From contig JAEXLD010000061.1 of NCBI GenBank assembly GCA_023445445.1, positions 1 to 25,085 on the forward strand: DNA of 25,085 nucleotides. Direction: 5' to 3'. Every line of letters begins with the position of its first letter. Within the stretch, counting starts at the first letter, position 1. The translations under genes were made by a program, and so were the position numbers. The stretch is from Bacillota bacterium (GTDB lineage Bacteria > Bacillota > Clostridia > Clostridiales > Clostridiaceae). Shown piece after piece: positions 8,438 through 15,816 of this stretch. The notes beneath the pieces were generated by a model. The model was given only the letters and a program-made list of their open reading frames with translations. It had not been told where the DNA came from and made no database searches.

Positions 8438-9538
8438 ATGAACCAAGAGTTTATAGTTGCTCTTAAAGAAATTGTAAAAGACAAGGGGATTAGCGAAGAT
8501 TTAATTTTTACTACTATAGAGGATGCATTGGTGGCAGCATATAAGAAAAATTATGCAAGTCCAACAACTTCTGCACAAAATGTAAAAGTAAGTATAAATA
8601 GAGAAACAGGCGAAATACATGTATACGCTCAAAAAGTAGTTGTTGAGGATGTATATGATTATGTAACTGAAATAAGTTTAGAAGAAGCTAAGGAAGTAAG
8701 CCCAAGATATGATCTTGATGATATAGTAGATTTAGAAGTTACTCCTAAGAACTTTGGTAGAGTGGCAGCTCAATTAGCAAAGGGAGTAGTTACACAAAGA
8801 ATAAGAGAAGCAGAAAGAAATATAGTATATTCTGAGTATAAAGAATTAGAGTATGATATTATAACTGGAACAGTTCTTAGAAAAGATAAAGGGAATGTTT
8901 TTGTGAATCTAGGTAGAATAGAAACATCTATTGGACCAAACGAACAAATTCCAAGAGAGGAATATAAGTTTAACGAAAAAGTAAAACTATATGTTGTAGA
9001 AGTTAAGAATGGATCTAAAGGAGCTCAAATATTAGTTTCTAGAACTCATCCTGGATTAGTAAAAAGATTATTTGAATTAGAAGTTCCTGAAATATATGAA
9101 GGAATAGTTGAAATTAAGAGCATTTCAAGAGAAGCTGGTTCAAGAAGTAAAATAGCAGTTTACTCAAATGATGAGAATGTTGATCCAATGGGTGCTTGTG
9201 TTGGACCTAAAGGAATTAGAGTGCAAAATATCGTAAATGAACTTAAAGGTGAAAAAATTGATATAATTAAATGGAGTAAAAATCCTGAAGAATTTATAGC
9301 AGCATCTTTAAGTCCTGCAAAAGTTTTAGAAGTTGTAGTTTCTGAAGAAAATAAATCAGCTAAAGTTGTTGTAGATGATAATCAATTATCTCTTGCTATA
9401 GGTAAAGAAGGCCAAAACGTAAGACTTGCAGCAAAATTAACTAACTGGAAGATAGATATAAAAAGTAAATCACAAGCAGAAGCTTTGAAAAAAGAAGAAT
9501 TAGAAGATTTAAATGAAGAAATTGAAATCTTAGAATAA
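8438..9538 (+). CDS. nusA: Transcription termination/antitermination factor NusA
   Basis: Binds RNA polymerase and nascent RNA and modulates pausing, intrinsic termination and antitermination. The 366-residue protein is the short Firmicute form: an N-terminal polymerase-binding domain (about 1-125), an S1 domain (about 135-205), and two KH domains with GACVGPKGIRVQNI (KH1) and AIGKEGQNVRLAA (KH2). The acidic C-terminal repeats of E. coli NusA are absent, as expected. ATAAGGAGG precedes the ATG with good spacing. Since NusA strengthens intrinsic terminators, and B. subtilis NusA is reported to control its own operon through leader termination, the terminator at 7876-7901 is a plausible feedback site; that link is inference here. 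Confidence 0.97.
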   Translation: MNQEFIVALKEIVKDKGISEDLIFTTIEDALVAAYKKNYASPTTSAQNVKVSINRETGEIHVYAQKVVVEDVYDYVTEISLEEAKEVSPRYDLDDIVDLEVTPKNFGRVAAQLAKGVVTQRIREAERNIVYSEYKELEYDIITGTVLRKDKGNVFVNLGRIETSIGPNEQIPREEYKFNEKVKLYVVEVKNGSKGAQILVSRTHPGLVKRLFELEVPEIYEGIVEIKSISREAGSRSKIAVYSNDENVDPMGACVGPKGIRVQNIVNELKGEKIDIIKWSKNPEEFIAASLSPAKVLEVVVSEENKSAKVVVDDNQLSLAIGKEGQNVRLAAKLTNWKIDIKSKSQAEALKKEELEDLNEEIEILE

Positions 9539-9551
9539 GGGAGGATTTTTT

Positions 9552-9815
9552 ATGAAAGTAAAGAAAGTTCCTTTAAGAATGTGTACAGGATGTATGGAAA
9601 TGAAGCCTAAAAAAGAACTTATAAGGATTGTTAAAAGTCCAGAAGGCGAAGTTTCTGTTGATTTAACTGGGAAAAAGTCTGGAAGAGGAGCTTATATATG
9701 CAAGGATATAGAATGCTTAGAAAAAGCATTTAAAGCTAAAAGACTTTCAAGAAACCTAGATATAGCTATAGATAACGAAATATATGATAGATTAAGGAAA
9801 GAAATAAATGAATAA
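9552..9815 (+). CDS. rnpM: RNA-binding protein YlxR (RnpM family)
   Basis: Small RNA-binding protein between nusA and infB, the standard Firmicute position. In B. subtilis YlxR has been reported to bind RNase P RNA and modulate RNase P, hence the name RnpM. The 87-residue product shows the family signature RMCTGCMEMKPKKELIRIV at the N-terminus and GRGAYICKD in the middle, with a basic AFKAKRLSRNL helix near the end. GGGAGG precedes the ATG. Its last 8 bases overlap the start of the next gene (ATGAATAA), which points to translational coupling. Confidence 0.92.
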   Translation: MKVKKVPLRMCTGCMEMKPKKELIRIVKSPEGEVSVDLTGKKSGRGAYICKDIECLEKAFKAKRLSRNLDIAIDNEIYDRLRKEINE

Positions 9816-10122
9816 ATTTTTCAGTTTTCTTGGTTTAGCAAAAAGATCAGGAAATGTAATTGAAGGCTATAGTAAATGTGATGAAGAGAGAAACAGAAAA
9901 AACATTTTCTTATTTATAATATCTAATGATGCTTCAAATAGTACAAAAAAGAAATTTAAGAATCATTGTATAACAAAAAATATAGTGTTTATAGAAGACT
10001 TTTCGAAAGAAGAGTTAGGATCTTCAATAGGAAGAGAAGAGGTAAAAATATTAGCTATAACAGATAAAAATATGGCTAATAAGCTTTATGCCCTTTATGA
10101 GGATCAAAGTACCAAAATTTAA
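9808..10122 (+). CDS. ylxQ: L7Ae/L30e-family K-turn RNA-binding protein YlxQ
   Basis: Small ribosomal L7Ae-like protein of the type that binds kink-turn RNA; its cellular role is not settled. The 104 residues contain FLGLAKRSGNVIEGY near the start, the IISNDASNSTKKKF segment and a C-terminal ITDKNMANKLYAL, which match the family outline. It is quite divergent from the Bacillus protein in the second helix. No good separate SD is seen: the start overlaps the end of the ylxR-like gene, so translation is probably coupled to it. It lies 15 bases before infB, the usual place. Confidence 0.88.
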   Translation: MNKFFSFLGLAKRSGNVIEGYSKCDEERNRKNIFLFIISNDASNSTKKKFKNHCITKNIVFIEDFSKEELGSSIGREEVKILAITDKNMANKLYALYEDQSTKI

Positions 10123-10137
10123 CCGGGGGTGATTTTA

Positions 10138-12183
10138 TTGTCAAAAATCAGAGTATATGAATTGGCAAAAGAACTTAACATAAGCTCAAAAGAACTTATA
10201 GAATTATTAATGAATGAATTTAGCGTTGATGTAAAAAATCATATGAGCGTAATTGAAGATGAAGATGCAGAACTAATTAAAGAATTACTTGGAGAAACAG
10301 ATAAATCTACTGAAAAGACAATTGTAGATGAATATGAGGAAATATTAGCTGAAGAAGTTAATAATCAAGCTAAAAAAAGAAAGAAAAAGAAAAATGATGA
10401 TAATGTAGATGCTGTTGGTGAAGGTGGCTCAGGAGTAGTTGAAATTGGTGAAACTATAACTGTTAAAGAGTTAGCTGAAAAAATTGGAAGACCTACTGCA
10501 GATGTTATTAAAACTCTTATTTTTACAGGAGTAATGGCTGGAATAAATCAAGAAATAGATTTTGCTACAGCTGAAAAAGTATGTGAAAAATATGAATGCT
10601 TAGTAGTAAAAAAAGAAGAAAAAGAAGAATTAGAAACAGTAGAAGATGAAGAAGTAATAGAAGAAAATCTTATTAAGAGACCTCCTATAGTAACAGTTAT
10701 GGGTCACGTTGACCATGGTAAGACATCACTTTTAGATTCTATTAGAAAAGCAAATGTTACAGCACACGAAGCTGGTGGAATAACTCAGCATATAGGTGCT
10801 TATACTGTTAATTTAAATGGAGAAAAATTAACATTCTTAGATACTCCTGGACATGAAGCTTTCACAGCAATGAGAGCAAGAGGAGCTCAAGTTACAGATG
10901 TAGTTATTTTAGTTGTTGCTGCAGATGATGGAATAATGCCACAAACTAAAGAAGCTATAAGCCACTGTAAGGCAGCTGAAGTTCCTATGATAGTTGCAAT
11001 TAATAAAATTGATAGACCAGGAGCTAATATTGATAGAGTTAAACAAGAATTAACTGAATATGGATTAGTATCTGAAGACTGGGGTGGAGATACTATTTGT
11101 GTTCCTGTATCAGCTAAAACAGGAGAAAATATAGAACAATTATTAGAAATGGTTCTATTAACAGCTGAAATGGCAGAACTTAAAGCGGATCCTAAGAGAA
11201 AAGCAAAGGGAACAGTAATAGAAGCTAAGCTTGATAAAGGAAGAGGCCCAGTTGCAACTTTACTTATTCAAAATGGTACATTAAATGTTGGAGATTCAAT
11301 TTTAGTAGGTTCTACTTATGGTAGAATAAGAGCTATGTTTGATGATAAAGGTAAGTCAATTAAAAGTGCTGGTCCTTCAATACCAGTAGAAATTTTAGGT
11401 CTTTCAGATGTACCATCAGCTGGAGATAGATTTGCTGTTGTTAAAGATGAAAAGACAGCTAGAAATATGGCGGAAATTAGAAAACAAAAACTTAAAGATG
11501 AAAGTTTCCATTCAGCAAATAGAGTTTCACTTGAAGATTTATATAGCCAAATTCAAGAAGGAACTGTTAAGGAACTTGGAATAATAGTAAAAGCAGATGT
11601 ACAAGGTTCTGTTCAAGCTATAAAACAATCTTTAGAAAAATTATCTACTGATGACGTAAGAGTAAGAGTTATTCATGGCGGTGTTGGTGCAATTACTGAA
11701 ACAGATGTTACACTTGCTACAGCATCAAATGCATTATTAATTGGATTTAATGTAAGACCTGATTCAAATGCTTCTATAATTGCTGATAAGGAAGGCGTAT
11801 CAATTAAAACATATAGAATTATATATGATGCAATTGAAGATGTTAAATCAGCAATGATTGGAATGCTTGATCCTGAATATAAAGAAGTTATAAATGGTAA
11901 AGCAGAAGTAAGAATGGTTTATAAAATATCTAATATTGGAACTATTGCAGGATGTTATGTTTTAGATGGTAAGATTATAAGAAATTCTGAAGTTAGAGTT
12001 ATTAGAGATGGAATAGTAATATTTGAATCAACATTAGCATCATTAAAGAGATTTAAAGATGATGCAAAAGAAGTTAATGCAGGATATGAATGTGGTTTAA
12101 GTGTAGAAAGATTTAATGATTTAAAAGAAGGCGATATAATAGAATCATTTACTATGCAAGCAACTGAAAGAAAGCAGCTTTAA
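10138..12183 (+). CDS. infB: Translation initiation factor IF-2
   Basis: GTPase that delivers initiator tRNA to the 30S subunit and promotes subunit joining. The 681-residue product contains two small IF2-N domains (about 1-50 and 103-155) joined by an acidic/lysine-rich linker, the G domain with GHVDHGKT (189-196), DTPGH (235-239), NKID (from 289) and SAK, then domains II, III and the initiator-tRNA-binding C-terminal domain. The start is TTG at 10138: GGGGGTGA at 10125-10132 is its ribosome binding site, and MSKIRVYELAKEL matches known IF-2 starts. The GTG at 10129 is part of that SD. The linker is short compared with E. coli IF-2. Confidence 0.97.
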   Translation: MSKIRVYELAKELNISSKELIELLMNEFSVDVKNHMSVIEDEDAELIKELLGETDKSTEKTIVDEYEEILAEEVNNQAKKRKKKKNDDNVDAVGEGGSGVVEIGETITVKELAEKIGRPTADVIKTLIFTGVMAGINQEIDFATAEKVCEKYECLVVKKEEKEELETVEDEEVIEENLIKRPPIVTVMGHVDHGKTSLLDSIRKANVTAHEAGGITQHIGAYTVNLNGEKLTFLDTPGHEAFTAMRARGAQVTDVVILVVAADDGIMPQTKEAISHCKAAEVPMIVAINKIDRPGANIDRVKQELTEYGLVSEDWGGDTICVPVSAKTGENIEQLLEMVLLTAEMAELKADPKRKAKGTVIEAKLDKGRGPVATLLIQNGTLNVGDSILVGSTYGRIRAMFDDKGKSIKSAGPSIPVEILGLSDVPSAGDRFAVVKDEKTARNMAEIRKQKLKDESFHSANRVSLEDLYSQIQEGTVKELGIIVKADVQGSVQAIKQSLEKLSTDDVRVRVIHGGVGAITETDVTLATASNALLIGFNVRPDSNASIIADKEGVSIKTYRIIYDAIEDVKSAMIGMLDPEYKEVINGKAEVRMVYKISNIGTIAGCYVLDGKIIRNSEVRVIRDGIVIFESTLASLKRFKDDAKEVNAGYECGLSVERFNDLKEGDIIESFTMQATERKQL

Positions 12184-12201
12184 TTAAAGAGGTGATTTTA
12201 A

Positions 12202-12552
12202 ATGGCTAATTACAGAGGCGGAAGAATTAACGAAGAAGTTAAAAGAGAAATAAGTATAATTATTAGAGATGAAATAAAAGATCCAAGAATGACTGCAATG
12301 GTGTCTATTACATCAGTTAAGGTTAGTAAGGATTTAAGATATGCAAAGGTGTTTGTAAGTATATTTGGTAAAAATGAAGAAGAAAAAAATGAAACCTTTG
12401 CTGCATTAAAGAGTGCAAGTGGATATGTTAGAAGAGAAGTAGGTCAAAGAATGAATTTAAGAAATACTCCTCAAATCCTATTTGAATTAGATGACTCTAT
12501 AAGTTATAGTATGAGAATAGAAGAACTTATAGATAAGACTAAGGATAAATAA
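12202..12552 (+). CDS. rbfA: Ribosome-binding factor A
   Basis: Single-KH-fold protein that helps late maturation of the 30S subunit, near the 5' end of 16S rRNA. The 116-residue protein begins with RGGRINEEVKREISIIIRDEIKDPR, the usual opening, and has the VSKDLRYAKVFVS strand and a C-terminal helix with IEELI. AGAGGTGAT precedes the ATG. It overlaps nrnA by one base (TAATG), so the two are translationally coupled. The ylxP gene found between infB and rbfA in Bacillus is absent. Confidence 0.95.
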   Translation: MANYRGGRINEEVKREISIIIRDEIKDPRMTAMVSITSVKVSKDLRYAKVFVSIFGKNEEEKNETFAALKSASGYVRREVGQRMNLRNTPQILFELDDSISYSMRIEELIDKTKDK

Positions 12553-13529
12553 TGAATACATTATCTGATATTAGTAAGATAATATCAAATAGTAATAAAG
12601 TAGGCATTACCTATCATGTATCACCAGATGGTGATGCAGTAGGTAGTGCACTTGCACTATTAAATGGATTAAAATATCTTAATAAAAATGCTTATTTAAT
12701 TTCAAAGGACATTATTTCAGATAATCTACAGTTTTTAAAATCCTCTAATGAAGGTAATGGTTTAATTACTGCACCAACTGAAGGAACAGATTTGGTAATT
12801 GTTGTAGATTGTGGTAATTATGAACGTATATCTGCCGAACTTCAAAATTTTCATAAAACTATAATAAATATAGATCACCATTTATCAAACAATGAATATG
12901 GTGATTATAACTATGTTGATACAAATGCAGCAGCTACTGCAGAAATTATTTTTGAATTATTAGAAATATTAGGTTTAGATTTTAAATCTAAAGACCCAGA
13001 AATAAAGGAAATAGGAACTTGCTTGTATACTTCGCTAGTAACAGATACTGGTGGATTTAGGCATTCAAATGTAACTTCTAGAACTCATAGGATTGCATCA
13101 ATATTAAAAGATGCTAATGTAAACAATACTTATATATATCAAAGTCTTTTTGATAATAATAGCTTTGAAAAGATAAGATTAATAGGAAAGTCCATAAATA
13201 ATATGGAACTTTTATTTGATAAAAAGGTTTCACTAATTAAAATACCATTATCCTATGGAGAAGAATTAGGTATAGAGATTGGTGACACATCTGATATAAT
13301 TTCCTTTGGTTTACAAATTAAAGGTGTTGAAGTTGCAGTTTTAGTTAAGGAAACAGAAGGTGGAGTTAAAGCGAGTTTAAGATCAAAAAATAATTTTGAT
13401 GTTAGAAGTATAGCAGAAAAGTTTGGCGGCGGTGGTCATACTAAAGCTGCTGGTATAAGACTAAATGGGGTTACTTTAGATGAAGCCAAGGATAAAATAT
13501 TAGAAGAAATCGAGAAAGAGTTGTTATAA
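12552..13529 (+). CDS. nrnA: DHH/DHHA1 oligoribonuclease / pAp phosphatase (NrnA type)
   Basis: DHH-superfamily phosphoesterase that degrades very short RNA oligonucleotides and dephosphorylates 3'-phosphoadenosine 5'-phosphate; it replaces Orn in Firmicutes. In the 325 residues the metal-binding motifs are HVSPDGDAVGS (H22, D26, D28), D86 in VVDCGN and IDHH (107-110), and the substrate-binding DHHA1 motif GGGGHTKAAG lies near residue 295. Its 1-base overlaps with both rbfA and truB show tight coupling. Cyclic-di-AMP phosphodiesterases of the GdpP type share the DHH fold, but this protein has no PAS, GGDEF or membrane part, so the stand-alone NrnA assignment is preferred. Possible NrnA paralogues cannot be excluded without a tree. 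Confidence 0.9.
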   Translation: MNTLSDISKIISNSNKVGITYHVSPDGDAVGSALALLNGLKYLNKNAYLISKDIISDNLQFLKSSNEGNGLITAPTEGTDLVIVVDCGNYERISAELQNFHKTIINIDHHLSNNEYGDYNYVDTNAAATAEIIFELLEILGLDFKSKDPEIKEIGTCLYTSLVTDTGGFRHSNVTSRTHRIASILKDANVNNTYIYQSLFDNNSFEKIRLIGKSINNMELLFDKKVSLIKIPLSYGEELGIEIGDTSDIISFGLQIKGVEVAVLVKETEGGVKASLRSKNNFDVRSIAEKFGGGGHTKAAGIRLNGVTLDEAKDKILEEIEKELL

Positions 13530-14407
13530 TGGACGGAGTAATTAATATTTTTAAAAATACTGGTATGACATCCTTTGATGTAGTAAGACTAGTTAAGAAA
13601 CTTTCCAATACTAAGAAGGTTGGACATACAGGTACTTTAGACCCAGAAGCTTCTGGAGTTCTTCCGGTATGTATTGGAAAGGGAACAAAAATTATAGACT
13701 ATATTATGAAGTCAGATAAAGTTTATGAAGTAGAATTTAAACTTGGAATTAAAACTACAACTTACGATTTAGAAGGCGAGATTGTTGAAGAAATAAATCC
13801 ATCTAATTTAACTGATGAGAATATACTTAGTGCTATTAATTCTTTTATAGGAGAATATAATCAAATCCCTCCTATGTATTCAGCTTTAAAACAAAATGGA
13901 GTAAGACTATACGAACTTGCAAGAAAAGGAATTGAAGTTGAAAGAGAAGGACGACCTATAAAAATAATAAATATTGAAAATATTAAAATAAATAATCCAT
14001 ATGTAACTATGACCGTAACTTGTTCAAAAGGAACCTATATTAGGAGTCTTTGTTATGATATAGGTAATTATTTAGAAGTTGGAGCTGCTATGACAAAGTT
14101 AAAAAGAACTCAAACTTCTAAATTTACTGAAGAAGAAGCTGTTAATATTAGGGATATTAATTCAGAAAACATTAAGGATTATATTATTAGCATTGAAGAA
14201 GCTTTAGATGCTTATGATAAATTAGTTGTTATAAACAAGTATTCAAGACTTTTGATTAATGGAGTTAGAGTCTTTGATAGAAGATTTACAAAAGAAGATT
14301 TTAAATTGGAAAAACTATATAGAGTTTATGATGAAAACGGAGTATTTATAGGGCTTGGAAGTGGTAATCATCAGGGCTTTAAGATAGAAAAATTGTTAAT
14401 TAATTAG
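13529..14407 (+). CDS. truB: tRNA pseudouridine(55) synthase
   Basis: Makes pseudouridine 55 in the T-loop of most tRNAs. The 292-residue protein has the catalytic motif GHTGTLDPEASGVLP with the nucleophile D38, the conserved KVYEVEF and CSKGTYIRSL motifs, and a C-terminal PUA-like RNA-binding region (about 225-290). The ATG overlaps the nrnA stop by one base (TAATG). No strong SD of its own is seen beyond GAGAAAGAG, so coupling to nrnA probably matters. The order rbfA-nrnA-truB-ribF is common in clostridia. Confidence 0.96.
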   Translation: MDGVINIFKNTGMTSFDVVRLVKKLSNTKKVGHTGTLDPEASGVLPVCIGKGTKIIDYIMKSDKVYEVEFKLGIKTTTYDLEGEIVEEINPSNLTDENILSAINSFIGEYNQIPPMYSALKQNGVRLYELARKGIEVEREGRPIKIINIENIKINNPYVTMTVTCSKGTYIRSLCYDIGNYLEVGAAMTKLKRTQTSKFTEEEAVNIRDINSENIKDYIISIEEALDAYDKLVVINKYSRLLINGVRVFDRRFTKEDFKLEKLYRVYDENGVFIGLGSGNHQGFKIEKLLIN

Positions 14408-14418
14408 GGGAGCAGGAT

Positions 14419-15342
14419 ATGATAGTAATAGAGGATGTTATTACAGATAATAGCAAAAGAGACAACTATATAGCTTTAGGTAGCTTTGACGGTCTTCATT
14501 ATGGACATTTATCCCTTGTAAGAAAAACAGTAGAATTAGCTAGGGAAAAGAATGGGAAGAGTATGGTTTTCACTTATAAAAATCATCCTAAAACAATAAT
14601 TAAGCCTGACAGTGTACCTAAGCTAATTATGGATTTAGATACAAAACTTGAGTATTTAGAAGAAGAAAATGTTGATATAGTAATACTTAGAAGTTTTACA
14701 AAAGAATTTATGGCAATGGAAGCTGAAGATTTTATTAAACTTCTTTGTGAAGTTTACAATGTCAAAGGAATAGTTGTAGGATTTAATTTTAGATTTGGAC
14801 ATAAAAATCTTGGAAATATAGATTTATTAAAAAATCTTCAAAATAAGTATGGATATGAATTGTATATTATGGAACCTTATACATATAAAGGTGATGCAAT
14901 AAGTAGTACTAGAATAAGGAATTGTATATTAGAAGGTGATGTAAAAGAAGCTACTAATATGCTGTCAAAACCATATTTAATTAAAGGTAAGGTCATTCAT
15001 GGAAAACACCTAGGAAGAACAATAGGAGTGCCTACAGCAAACTTAGAATTTAATGATAAAATGGTTATTCCAGGCAAAGGAGTATACTATACTAATGTTA
15101 GGTATAAGGATAGAGTATTTAAAGGCATTACATCAGTAGGGAATAATCCAACGGTGAACGGGAAAGAATTAACTATAGAAACCTTTATATTAGATTTTAA
15201 TGAAATGATTTATGGTGAAGAGCTTAAAGTATATTTTATTGAAAAGATTAGAGGCGAAATAAAGTTCGATTCATTAGATGAACTTGTTGCACAAATAAAA
15301 AGAGATGAAGATTTTGCAAGGGCTAAAGAGATAATAATTTAA
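14419..15342 (+). CDS. ribF: Bifunctional riboflavin kinase / FAD synthetase
   Basis: Phosphorylates riboflavin to FMN and adenylylates FMN to FAD. The 307-residue protein has an N-terminal FMN adenylyltransferase domain with GSFDGLHYGH (22-31) and SSTRIR (near 168-173), and a C-terminal riboflavin-kinase domain containing GVPTANLEF (near 203-211), where PTAN is the nucleotide/metal-binding motif. GGGGAGC precedes the ATG. It is the last gene of the rimP operon: the next gene, rpsO, has its own promoter and no strong terminator is seen between them, so some read-through into rpsO is possible. No FMN riboswitch is seen upstream, which suggests constitutive expression within the operon. Confidence 0.96.
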   Translation: MIVIEDVITDNSKRDNYIALGSFDGLHYGHLSLVRKTVELAREKNGKSMVFTYKNHPKTIIKPDSVPKLIMDLDTKLEYLEEENVDIVILRSFTKEFMAMEAEDFIKLLCEVYNVKGIVVGFNFRFGHKNLGNIDLLKNLQNKYGYELYIMEPYTYKGDAISSTRIRNCILEGDVKEATNMLSKPYLIKGKVIHGKHLGRTIGVPTANLEFNDKMVIPGKGVYYTNVRYKDRVFKGITSVGNNPTVNGKELTIETFILDFNEMIYGEELKVYFIEKIRGEIKFDSLDELVAQIKRDEDFARAKEIII

Positions 15343-15359
15343 TTATTATAAATTTATAA

Positions 15360-15388
15360 TTTACAATAATAATATGATTTGTTATAAT
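15360..15388 (+). promoter_or_regulatory. rpsO promoter
   Basis: TTTACA (15360-15365) and TATAAT (15383-15388) are 17 bases apart, and TG at 15380-15381 gives an extended -10. A perfect 16-bp palindrome, ATTATAAATTTATAAT (15345-15360), abuts the -35 and could act as an AT-rich UP-like element or a binding site. The transcript would start near 15395. Confidence 0.72.
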
Positions 15389-15394
15389 ATCAAG

Positions 15395-15471
15395 GAAGAA
15401 CCTAAACCTAAGATTTGAGGGTGCTATCTCTTTTCATGGATTTAGGGGATAATTATACGGAGGTGCGATTA
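15395..15471 (+). promoter_or_regulatory. Structured 5' leader of rpsO, candidate S15 autoregulatory site
   Basis: The leader of about 77 bases contains a stem: CCTAAA (15401-15406) pairs with TTTAGG (15441-15446), and CC (15407-15408) with GG (15438-15439), one A being bulged. Inside, AGAT/ATCT (15411-15414 with 15426-15429) and GAG/CTC (15417-15419 with 15428-15430) compete. Ribosomal protein S15 is known to repress its own mRNA through leader structures in several bacteria, including Firmicutes. That this leader does so is inference. Confidence 0.45.
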
Positions 15472-15735
15472 ATGGACGCAATAAAGAAGCAAGAAATTAT
15501 TAAAGAACATGGAAGACACGAAGGAGATACTGGATCACCAGAAGTGCAAATAGCTTTATTAACAGAAAGAATTAATTCTTTAACTGGACACTTAAAGACT
15601 CATAAGAAAGACCACCACTCAAGAAGAGGTCTTTTAATGATGGTTGGTAGAAGAAGAGGTCTTCTTAATTACTTAGCTGCTCAAGATATCGAAAGATACA
15701 GAGCTATAATCAAAAAATTAGGCTTAAGAAGATAG
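15472..15735 (+). CDS. rpsO: 30S ribosomal protein S15
   Basis: Primary-binding 30S protein that contacts the central domain of 16S rRNA. The 87-residue product is close to the usual 88-89 and shows HGRHEGDTGSPEVQIALLTERI, the HLKTHKKDHHSRRGLL helix and a C-terminal YRAIIKKLGLRR. The ATG at 15472 is chosen because CGGAGGTG (15458-15465) is well spaced for it; upstream in-frame codons would add a non-conserved leader. It has its own promoter, a structured leader and a terminator directly downstream, so it is probably mainly a one-gene unit set before pnp, as in many bacteria. Confidence 0.97.
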   Translation: MDAIKKQEIIKEHGRHEGDTGSPEVQIALLTERINSLTGHLKTHKKDHHSRRGLLMMVGRRRGLLNYLAAQDIERYRAIIKKLGLRR

Positions 15736-15740
15736 TCTTT

Positions 15741-15770
15741 AGAGCGGTTTTTAAGCCGCTCTATTATTTT
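15741..15770 (+). terminator. Rho-independent terminator after rpsO
   Basis: AGAGCGG (15741-15747) pairs with CCGCTCT (15755-15761 region), and a T-G and T-A pair can extend the stem into the loop; ATTATTTT follows. The T-tract is interrupted, so read-through into pnp is likely; no convincing separate pnp promoter is visible at 15771-15816. Confidence 0.75.
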
Positions 15771-15816
15771 AACATTTTTAAATGATAAGTGATGAACCTT
15801 GAAGGGAGGTTACAAA

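Noticed and set aside
10129..10137. GTG at 10129 as the infB start
   Set aside because: This GTG is part of the GGGGGTGA ribosome binding site for the TTG at 10138, whose product begins like other IF-2 proteins.
14408..14418. FMN riboswitch controlling ribF
   Set aside because: Only 11 bases separate truB and ribF and none of the conserved RFN-element sequence is present nearby.
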